From Nitriliruptoraceae bacterium (GTDB lineage Bacteria; Actinomycetota; Nitriliruptoria; Nitriliruptorales; Nitriliruptoraceae): 17,287 bases of DNA. The notes below the pieces were generated by a model. That model did no database searches, was not told the DNA's origin, and saw nothing but the letters and a program-made list of their open reading frames with translations. The DNA is taken from NCBI GenBank assembly GCA_007117945.1, contig SKTN01000402.1, forward strand, positions 1 through 17,287, written 5' to 3'. Shown here in pieces: positions 11,367 through 17,287 of this stretch; within the stretch, counting starts at the first letter, position 1, and every line of letters begins with the position of its first letter. Made by a program: the position numbers and the translations under genes.

Positions 11367-13604
11367 TCAGGCGGCGGGCGTGAGCTCACGGCCGAAGCGC
11401 TTGAGCCGCAGGGCGTTGAGCACCACGCTGATGGAGGAGAACGCCATGGCACCACCGGCGATCATCGGGTTGAGCAGGCCGAGGGCCGCCAGGGGGATCG
11501 CCGCGACGTTGTAGCCGAAGGCCCAGCCGAGGTTCTGGAGGATGGTGCGGTAGGTGCGCCGTGACAGCTCGATCGCCAGGGGCACGCCGGGCAGGTCGCC
11601 GCGCAGCAGCGTGAGGTCGCTGGACTCGATGGCGACGTCGGTGCCGGTGCCGATGGCGATGCCGAGGTCGGCCTGCACCAGGGCGGGGGCGTCGTTCACC
11701 CCGTCGCCCACCATCGCGACGACCTCGCCGGCCTCCTGGAGGCGCTCGATCTCCCCGCGCTTGTCGCCCGGGTACACCTCGGCGAGCACCCGGTGGATGC
11801 CGACCTGGGCGGCGATGGCGTCGGCGGTGCGCTGGTTGTCGCCGGTGAGCATGGCGACGGTCAGCCCCATGTCGCTCAGTTTGGCGACCACGGCCGCGGC
11901 GTCGGCCTTGAGCTCATCGGCCACGGCGACCACGCCGCGGACCGCACCGTCCCAGCCGATCAGCACCGCGGTCCGGCCGGCCTGCTCCAGCTCCGTGGCC
12001 CGCGCCGCGAGGGGGTCATCGAGGGCGAGGCCGTTGTCGGCCATCAGCGACCGGCGACCCACCCACACCGTCGTGCCCTCCACCTCGGCGTGGACGCCCT
12101 GTCCCGCGACCGCCGCGAAGGCCGTCACCGCCGGGAGGTCGCCGGTGCGCTCACGGGCGGCAGCAGCCACCGCCTGGCCGATGGGGTGCTCGCTGTCGGC
12201 CTCCACCGCGCCGGCGCGGCGCAGCAGGGTCGCCTCGTCGACGCCCTCGCCCGCCGCGACGTCGGTGAGGGACATCCGGCCGTGGGTCAGGGTGCCCGTC
12301 TTGTCGAAGACCACCGTGGTGATCCTGCGGGTCTGCTCCAGCGTCTCGATGCGCTTGATCAGCACACCGAGTTCCGCCCCGCGACCGGTGCCCACCATGA
12401 TCGCGATGGGGGTGGCGAGCCCCAGGGCGCAGGGGCAGGCGATGATCAGCACCGCCACCGCGGTGGTCAGGCCCGTCAGGGGTTCGCCGGCGAGCAGCCA
12501 CCAGGCCAGGAAGGTCACCGTCGCGATGGCGATCACCACGGGGACGAACACCGCGGAGATGCGGTCGGCGAGGCGCTGGACGGGGGCCTTGCCCCGCTGG
12601 GCGTCGGTGACCAACTGCACGATCTGGGACAGCGCGGTGTCGCCGCCGACGGCCGTGGCCCGGACCGTGAGCACGCCGCCGGCGTTGACCGTGGCACCCG
12701 CGACGCGGTCACCGGGCTGCTTGTCGACGGGCAGGGACTCGCCGGTGAGCATCGACTCGTCCACGGAGCTCGCGCCCTCCACCACCTCGCCGTCGGTGGG
12801 GATCTTCTCGCCCGGACGCACCCGCAGGAGGTCACCCACGGCCACCTCGGCGATGTCGACCATGTGCTCCTCGCCGTCGCGGAGCACCCGTGCCTGCTTC
12901 GCGCCGAGCTCCAGCAGTGCCCGCAGGGCGTGTCCGGCCCGGCTCTTGGCGCGGGCCTCGAAGTAGCGGCCCAGGGCGAGCAGGGCGACGATCGCCGCCG
13001 CCACCTCGAAGTAGAGGAACCCGCCGACGAACAGCGCGACGACGGAGTAGCCGTAGGCGGCCAGGGTCCCGATGCCGATCAGGGTGTCCATGTTGGCCGT
13101 CAGCCGGCGTGCCCGGCGGGCCATCTCCGCGAGGAAGGGCCAACCGACGTAGAACTGCACGGGTGTGGCCAGGACGAACTGGGTCCACCGCGCCCAGGTC
13201 TGCTCACCGAGCTCACCGGCGAACATCGCGAGCCAGATCACCACCAGTGTCGGCGGCACCGACGCGACGACCCGGATCAGCCACCGACGCTGGGAACGCT
13301 CCTCCGCGTCGCGCTGTGGGTCGTGGTCGTGATCGAGCTCCGCGCCCGGCTCGGGCAGGGGTTCGAGGGCGTAGCCGAGCCGGTCGATCGCCTTCTGGAG
13401 GGCCGCGGCGTCGACCTTGCCCGGGTCGAGGGTGACCAGCGCGCGCCCCGTCGCGTAGTTGACCTCCGCGTCGCTGACCCCGTCCTGCTTGGCGAGGGTC
13501 TTCTGGATCCGGGCGGCGCAGGAGCCACAGGTCATCCCCTCCGCGGCGAACTCGATGGAGCGCTCATCGCCGGGTGCGGTGGACTCGACCGTGGGGGAGG
13601 ACAT
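11367..13604 (-). CDS. copA: Copper(I)-exporting P1B-type ATPase
   Basis: An inner-membrane pump that uses ATP to expel Cu(I), and possibly Ag(I), from the cytoplasm. The 745-residue protein has one N-terminal heavy-metal domain with GMTCGSC (C26, C29), about eight membrane helices, the actuator TGES (about residue 287), the membrane metal site CPC (about 391), the phosphorylation motif DKTGT (about 434), EHPIG for nucleotide binding, and GDGVND (about 630). FGYN and MAFSS in the last helices are typical of the Cu(I) subgroup. The ATG at 13604 has an AGAGGT site about 8 nt upstream. A CsoR-like operator overlaps the promoter. It follows manA by 35 nt and precedes patatin by 13 nt. No copper chaperone or csoR gene is in the window. 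Confidence 0.96.
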   Translation of the reverse strand: MSSPTVESTAPGDERSIEFAAEGMTCGSCAARIQKTLAKQDGVSDAEVNYATGRALVTLDPGKVDAAALQKAIDRLGYALEPLPEPGAELDHDHDPQRDAEERSQRRWLIRVVASVPPTLVVIWLAMFAGELGEQTWARWTQFVLATPVQFYVGWPFLAEMARRARRLTANMDTLIGIGTLAAYGYSVVALFVGGFLYFEVAAAIVALLALGRYFEARAKSRAGHALRALLELGAKQARVLRDGEEHMVDIAEVAVGDLLRVRPGEKIPTDGEVVEGASSVDESMLTGESLPVDKQPGDRVAGATVNAGGVLTVRATAVGGDTALSQIVQLVTDAQRGKAPVQRLADRISAVFVPVVIAIATVTFLAWWLLAGEPLTGLTTAVAVLIIACPCALGLATPIAIMVGTGRGAELGVLIKRIETLEQTRRITTVVFDKTGTLTHGRMSLTDVAAGEGVDEATLLRRAGAVEADSEHPIGQAVAAAARERTGDLPAVTAFAAVAGQGVHAEVEGTTVWVGRRSLMADNGLALDDPLAARATELEQAGRTAVLIGWDGAVRGVVAVADELKADAAAVVAKLSDMGLTVAMLTGDNQRTADAIAAQVGIHRVLAEVYPGDKRGEIERLQEAGEVVAMVGDGVNDAPALVQADLGIAIGTGTDVAIESSDLTLLRGDLPGVPLAIELSRRTYRTILQNLGWAFGYNVAAIPLAALGLLNPMIAGGAMAFSSISVVLNALRLKRFGRELTPAA

Positions 13605-13636
13605 CTGCGGGACCTCTGCTCGTGTTCCGGGCGGAC

Positions 13637-13658
13637 AGCCTATACCCCCATAGGGTAT
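13637..13658 (-). promoter_or_regulatory. CsoR-like copper operator and -10 of copA, overlapping the end of manA
   Basis: The palindrome ATACCC-CCATA-GGGTAT (13642-13658) matches the general pattern of CsoR/RcnR-family operators. On the minus strand TAGGCT (13642-13637) is a fitting -10, so a bound repressor would cover the promoter. The ATG of copA lies 32 nt after the hexamer. The same bases encode the last six residues (GYPMGV) and stop of manA. Confidence 0.65.
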
Positions 13659-14923
13659 CCGTCGAGGTGGTGGTCGCCGGCCGTGGCCACGATCGCGGTC
13701 CCCTCCACGTGCAGCCGGCAGGGCGTGGCTCGAGCCGGCAGGAACGCGGCGTATCCAGCGGTCAGCGCCGCGGTGGTCTCGGCGTGGCTGAGCGTGACCT
13801 GTCCCTCGAGGCAGAGCACGATGGCGGCGCTGGCGGGATCCAGACGGTGTGACGCCGTGGCGTCCGGTGCGTCCCGGTACTCGTGGAGCGCGAAGTAGGG
13901 GCTCCCGGTCGCGTGACGGTGGTGCCCCGGCCCGATCTGGTGGGTCCGGGTGCGACCCACCGGCATCGCCCCGGGATCGAGAGCGGCCACGAACCCGTGG
14001 GTGTCCACCCGTTTGGTGGTCAGCCCGCCGCGCAGCACGTTGTCCGAGGCGGCCATCACCTCGACGCCGACACCGCCGAGGTAGGCGTGGGGGGTGCCGG
14101 GTGCCACCTCGAGGGCCTGCCCGGGTGACAGCTCGTGGAGCTCGAGGAGCAGCGCGACGAGCACCCCGGGGTCATCGGGGTAGGTGGCGTGCAGGGCCGC
14201 GATGTGCTCCCGGGTGCGCCCCCAGGCGGGCCGCTGCCCCCCGGTCGGTGCCAACGCCCCTCGCAGCCCCTCCAGTAGCTCGCGTCGCGGCGCCGTGGCC
14301 AGCCGCAGGAGGCGTTCCACGACCTGTGGAAGCGCCGCGTCACCGCCCTCGCGCAGTGCCTGCTCCACCCACCCGGCGCCGGGCAGCGTCAGGTCATCGA
14401 GCAGGTCGAGGGTGCGCTCCACCGCGCGGAACCCGCACAGGGCGGCGAAGGGTGTCACGGCACGCAGGAGCTCGGGCTTGGGCCAGGGGTCGGGGAAGCA
14501 GCGGTCCGGATGCCGCCTCGGGACCGCGGCCCGCTCCTCCGCGGCGAACCCACTGGCGGCGGCGGCCGCGTCGGGGTGGACCTGGATCGACAGCGGCCGC
14601 GCCGCGGCCAGCAGCTTCAGCAGGAAGGGCAGCCGGCCCCCGAAGCGTGCCGCGGTGTCCGGTCCGAGCAGGGCGTCGGGGTCGGCTGCGATCGCGGCGT
14701 CCAGCGGGACGTCGCCACCAGGGTGTTCCAGGGTGGCGGGACCGGCTTCGTGCGCGCCGAACCACAGCTCCGCCTCGGGGAGCGTCGGTGCCTCTCGCCC
14801 CTGGAGGGTGGCGATAGCGTGGCGCGAACCCCATGCGTAGTTGCGGACGTGGGCTGCCAGGCGCGAGGGACCCTGCGGGCTCGGGGTGATCGGCACCCCT
14901 GGGAGCTGCGCGGACGAACCCAT
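13640..14923 (-). CDS. manA: Mannose-6-phosphate isomerase, class I
   Basis: A zinc enzyme interconverting mannose 6-phosphate and fructose 6-phosphate, feeding GDP-mannose and cell-envelope glycan synthesis or mannose use. The 427-residue product shows YAWGS near the N-terminus, ELWFGAHEAGPA, and LPFLLKLLAA then LSIQVHPD with zinc ligands Q114 and H116. It also has WPKPEL with E151, and APGTPHAYLGG with H279 followed by EVMAASDNVLRGGLTTKRVD. The start is the ATG at 14923 with AGGAG 4 nt upstream; the frame runs open to 15157 but that part overlaps the divergent ABC gene. It is divergent from the ABC exporter across a 106-nt gap and lies upstream of copA on the same strand, though copA has its own operator. 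Confidence 0.93.
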   Translation of the reverse strand: MGSSAQLPGVPITPSPQGPSRLAAHVRNYAWGSRHAIATLQGREAPTLPEAELWFGAHEAGPATLEHPGGDVPLDAAIAADPDALLGPDTAARFGGRLPFLLKLLAAARPLSIQVHPDAAAAASGFAAEERAAVPRRHPDRCFPDPWPKPELLRAVTPFAALCGFRAVERTLDLLDDLTLPGAGWVEQALREGGDAALPQVVERLLRLATAPRRELLEGLRGALAPTGGQRPAWGRTREHIAALHATYPDDPGVLVALLLELHELSPGQALEVAPGTPHAYLGGVGVEVMAASDNVLRGGLTTKRVDTHGFVAALDPGAMPVGRTRTHQIGPGHHRHATGSPYFALHEYRDAPDATASHRLDPASAAIVLCLEGQVTLSHAETTAALTAGYAAFLPARATPCRLHVEGTAIVATAGDHHLDGYPMGV

Positions 14924-15029
14924 GTCGCTCCTGTGGCCGGTGGCCGTTGCTGTCGATCCGGGGACGGTAGCTGCGTCGTACAACGGTTCGCGGGGTCCGG
15001 GTTCGCCACCGCGCCACGAGGACACCCAC
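14924..15029. promoter_or_regulatory. Divergent promoter region between manA and the ABC exporter
   Basis: This 106-nt gap must hold the promoters of both units. A TACCGT on the minus strand (14969-14964) is a possible -10 for manA, giving a leader of about 35 nt. No hexamer pair for the ABC genes is convincing. No operator palindrome was identified. Confidence 0.35.
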
Positions 15030-16025
15030 ATGACGGTAACGACCGGAGCCAGCGACGCCGTCACGGACGCCGTCGTCGAGGTGGCCGGGGTCGTGCGGAC
15101 CTTCGGCGACGTCCGTGCCCTCGACGGGGTCGATCTGCGGGTCGAGCCCGGGATCATCTACGGGCTGCTCGGCCCCAACGGTGCCGGCAAGACCACCTTG
15201 ATCCGGGTGCTGGCGACCCTGCTGCGACCCCAGGCCGGCCGCGTGCGCGTGGCGGGGATCGACGTCCTGGCTGACCCCACGGCCGCCCGGGCGCGCATCG
15301 GGCTGGCCGGACAGTTCGCCGCGGTCGACGAGTTCCTGACGGGCCGGGAGAACGTGGTGATGGTCGGTCGCCTCTACGGCCTGTCACGCCGCGACGCCCG
15401 ACGTCGCGCCGACGAGGTGCTCGAGCGCATCGGCCTGCGCCAGGACGCCGCGCGTCAGGTGGGCACCTACTCCGGGGGCATGCGCCGCCGCCTGGACCTC
15501 GCCGCCTCCCTGGTCGGCCAACCGGAGGTCATGTTCCTCGACGAGCCGACCACCGGCATCGACCCCCGCAACCGCCTGGAGTTGTGGCGGATGATCGAGG
15601 ATCTGGTCGCGGCGGGCACCACCGTCCTGCTCACCACCCAGTACCTCGAGGAGGCCGACCGACTGGCCGACCGCATCGGCGTGATCGACCGCGGCGTGAT
15701 CGTGCAGGAGGGCACCGCGGACGCGCTCAAGGCCGCCGTGGGTGGCGCGGTGCTGGAGGTGGTGGTGCCACCGGATGCCCACGGGCGTGCCAGGGAGCTC
15801 CTCGCTGCCGTCACCGGTGAGGAGGTCACCGAGCGCGACGGTGGACGGCGCCTCAGGGTCGCCGCCCGTGACGGTTCGCGGACGCTGACCGAGGTGGTGC
15901 GTGCCCTCGACGACGCGCACATCATCAGCGACGACATCGGCCTGACCAGACCCTCCCTCGATGACGTCTTCCTGTCGGTGACGGGCCAACCGGTGGGCGA
16001 GGCCGGGGACGGTGATGCCGCATGA
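15030..16025 (+). CDS. ABC transporter ATP-binding protein, DrrA family
   Basis: The nucleotide-binding subunit of an ABC-2 type exporter, probably for a lipophilic drug, lipid or secondary metabolite. The 331-residue protein shows Walker A GPNGAGKTT (48-56), Q-loop Q95, signature YSGGMRRRLDLA (147-158), Walker B VMFLDEPTTGID (167-178), and the DrrA-type switch TTQYLEEADRLADR. The usual H-loop histidine is Gln, as is normal in this subfamily. The C-terminal region of about 100 residues is the regulatory extension seen in DrrA. The start is the ATG at 15030, with GAGGA about 7 nt upstream; the frame is open upstream but overlaps manA. Its stop overlaps the permease start (ATGA). The substrate cannot be inferred. 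Confidence 0.94.
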   Translation: MTVTTGASDAVTDAVVEVAGVVRTFGDVRALDGVDLRVEPGIIYGLLGPNGAGKTTLIRVLATLLRPQAGRVRVAGIDVLADPTAARARIGLAGQFAAVDEFLTGRENVVMVGRLYGLSRRDARRRADEVLERIGLRQDAARQVGTYSGGMRRRLDLAASLVGQPEVMFLDEPTTGIDPRNRLELWRMIEDLVAAGTTVLLTTQYLEEADRLADRIGVIDRGVIVQEGTADALKAAVGGAVLEVVVPPDAHGRARELLAAVTGEEVTERDGGRRLRVAARDGSRTLTEVVRALDDAHIISDDIGLTRPSLDDVFLSVTGQPVGEAGDGDAA

Positions 16026-16882
16026 CGAGGCCAGCGATCACCCCCAGCCCGCGGCAGCAACGACGGCCGCGGGGGCGCACCACCGTCGCCTCCACGGTGG
16101 TCGACACCTGGGTCATCACCCAGCGCAACCTGCTGCGCAACGTGCGCCTGCCCCAGGTGCTGCTGTTCTCCACGGTGCAGCCGATCATGTTCCTGCTGCT
16201 GTTCACCTTCGTGTTCGGTGGCGCCATCACCGGCACGCTGCCCGAGGCGGCCGGCGGGGAGTACATCAACTGGCTGATACCGGGACTGCTGGTCCAGGTC
16301 TCGGTCTTCGGTGCCGGCCAGACGGCGATCGGCCTGACCGACGACCTCAAGAAGGGGGTCATCGACCGCTTCCGCTCCCTGCCGATGGCACGCAGCGCGG
16401 TGCTGGCGGGGCGGACCTTCGCCGACCTGGGTCGCAACGCCGCGGTGGTCACCCTGATGCTGCTGGTGGGGGTCGCCATCGGGTTCCGCTACCAGACCAG
16501 CTTCCTGCGGTTCCTCGCGGGGGTGCTGCTCGCGCTGGCCTTCGCCTACGCGCTGTCGTGGGTCATGGCCGTGATCGGCCTGTACGTCAAGGAGCCCGAG
16601 GCCACGCAGTCGGCGGTGTTCCTCCCCGTCTTCCCCCTGGTGTTCGCCTCCTCGGTCTTCCTCCCGACCCAGACCATGCCGGACTGGCTGCGGGTGTTCG
16701 CCGACAACCAGCCCATCACCACGGTCACCAACGCCCTGCGGGCCCTGATGCTCGGCGAGGGAGCGTTGCTCGAGGGACAGGTGCTCGGCACCCAGCTCCT
16801 GCTGTCGGGGGCCTGGATCGTCGGGATCACCCTGGTGTTCAGCCTGTGGGCCATCCGGGCGTACCGGCGTGCCGTGAGCTGA
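16022..16882 (+). CDS. ABC-2 type transporter permease, DrrB family
   Basis: The membrane subunit paired with the preceding ATPase. The 286-residue protein has a basic N-terminus (about 25 residues), then about six TM helices: LFSTVQPIMFLLLFTFVFGG, INWLIPGLLVQVSVFGAG, a segment around VVTLMLLVGVAIGF, FLAGVLLALAFAYALSW, VFPLVFASSVF and a C-terminal helix. The cytoplasmic KKGVIDRFRSLPMARS loop is typical of DrrB permeases and contacts the ATPase. The ATG overlaps the upstream stop by 4 nt (ATGA), so the subunits are translationally coupled. A stem-loop terminator follows the stop by 22 nt, closing a two-gene operon. Confidence 0.93.
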   Translation: MTRPAITPSPRQQRRPRGRTTVASTVVDTWVITQRNLLRNVRLPQVLLFSTVQPIMFLLLFTFVFGGAITGTLPEAAGGEYINWLIPGLLVQVSVFGAGQTAIGLTDDLKKGVIDRFRSLPMARSAVLAGRTFADLGRNAAVVTLMLLVGVAIGFRYQTSFLRFLAGVLLALAFAYALSWVMAVIGLYVKEPEATQSAVFLPVFPLVFASSVFLPTQTMPDWLRVFADNQPITTVTNALRALMLGEGALLEGQVLGTQLLLSGAWIVGITLVFSLWAIRAYRRAVS

Positions 16883-16904
16883 GCCGGGGATCCTTGGACC
16901 CGGG

Positions 16905-16930
16905 GCTGTAGGGCCGAAGGGCCCGACAGC
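16905..16930 (+). terminator. Stem-loop terminator after the ABC exporter operon
   Basis: GCTGT-A-GGGCC (16905-16915), loop GAAG, then GGCCC-G-ACAGC (16920-16930) form a stem of ten pairs with one A-G mismatch. It lies 22 nt after the permease stop. No T-tract follows. Confidence 0.6.
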
Positions 16931-17055
16931 TGCGGACGCTCGCTCCCGGTGTCCCCACCGGCGTCCCGTACCGTGGGCGACGCGCTGCGCCGTCGGAGGA
17001 CCTAGGGTCGATGACCGCGATGCGTCACCGTCCCGTACGAGCCGGAGGCAGCTCC

Positions 17056-17287
17056 ATGGCCATCGACAGCCGTCCCGACGCGCAGCCGGAGGGGGGCCGG
17101 GTTGGCCCCGAGGCGTCCGGTGCCCCGCGGCGGCGCCGCGCGTCGAAGGTCAGCCGGGCGATCCCGGTGGCGGTGGGGATCGCGGCAGCCGGCGCCGGGC
17201 TCGCCAAGCGCTACCTCGACAACCGCGACCGCCAGGCGAGCACCGAGCGCCCGGAGCCGCCCGCGGCATCCCCAGCCGCCACAGCGC
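17056..17287 (+). CDS. Unrecognised protein, N-terminal part (truncated by window end)
   Basis: An open frame runs from the ATG at 17056 to the window end (77 codons) without a stop. GGAGG lies 7 nt upstream, which favours this ATG over in-frame ATGs at 17011 and 17020. The visible part begins MAIDSRPDAQPEGG, then an Arg-rich patch (PRRRRASK) and one hydrophobic stretch, AIPVAVGIAAAGAGLA (about residues 36-51), then a charged and Pro/Ala-rich segment. This suggests a small or single-pass membrane protein with a cytoplasmic basic N-terminus. Function is not recognisable. A TAGGGT at 17003-17008 is a candidate -10. Confidence 0.6.
   Translation, partial: MAIDSRPDAQPEGGRVGPEASGAPRRRRASKVSRAIPVAVGIAAAGAGLAKRYLDNRDRQASTERPEPPAASPAATA

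Noticed and set aside
11793..13898. Plus-strand open frame (701 codons) antisense to copA and the end of manA
   Set aside because: copA on the other strand has every P1B-ATPase motif; the antisense translation is low-complexity Gly/Asp/His/Arg and matches nothing.
14924..15157. N-terminal extension of manA to 15157
   Set aside because: It would overlap the first 128 nt of the divergent ABC gene, has shadow-type Thr/Ser/Arg composition, and the ATG at 14923 has a good ribosome binding site and fits family length.

Overview
This is a GC-rich window with dense, tightly packed genes, many GTG starts, strong AGGAGG-type ribosome binding sites and apparently leaderless promoters (TANNNT hexamer 7 nt before a GTG start). 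Together these point to a high-GC actinomycete (Actinomycetota). A BCCT osmolyte carrier and a class I fructose-bisphosphatase would fit a salt-tolerant, non-streptomycete lineage such as Nitriliruptoria or Euzebya, but that placement is only a guess. No phage, transposase, CRISPR array or rRNA was seen; most of the window is ordinary chromosomal housekeeping and stress genes.

Layout. 1-2119: a secreted 5'-nucleotidase/metallophosphoesterase with a GC-rich terminator. 2139-2840: leaderless tadA (tRNA adenosine deaminase), then a tRNA-Ser(CGA) with its own promoter, a compact leader hairpin and a 21-bp terminator stem. 2841-3180: a gene-free stretch with two near-identical long hairpins whose differences are compensatory, followed by 39-bp tandem repeats. 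3181-4959: an AT-rich promoter/operator driving a 12-TM, histidine-containing membrane protein and a small cupin. A 17-bp stem separates this pair from the converging minus-strand block.

5076-8788 (minus strand): two CrcB/Fluc fluoride-channel genes coupled by TGATG, then class I fbp, then a BCCT transporter. Divergent from crcB is a plus-strand DUF190 fusion protein (8857-9633), so 7956-9633 looks like a fluoride-resistance module. 9660-14923 (minus strand, read right to left): manA, copA, a patatin-like phospholipase and a 161-residue orphan. A CsoR-like palindrome controlling copA lies inside the last codons of manA. 15030-16882 (plus strand): a DrrA/DrrB-type ABC exporter with overlapping start and stop, then a terminator and the first 77 codons of an unrecognised gene cut off by the window end.

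The most unusual signals are the paired covarying hairpins at 2894-3010, the copper operator embedded in manA codons, the two-subunit leaderless fluoride channel beside a DUF190 fusion, and the membrane protein-cupin pair behind an atypically AT-rich promoter.
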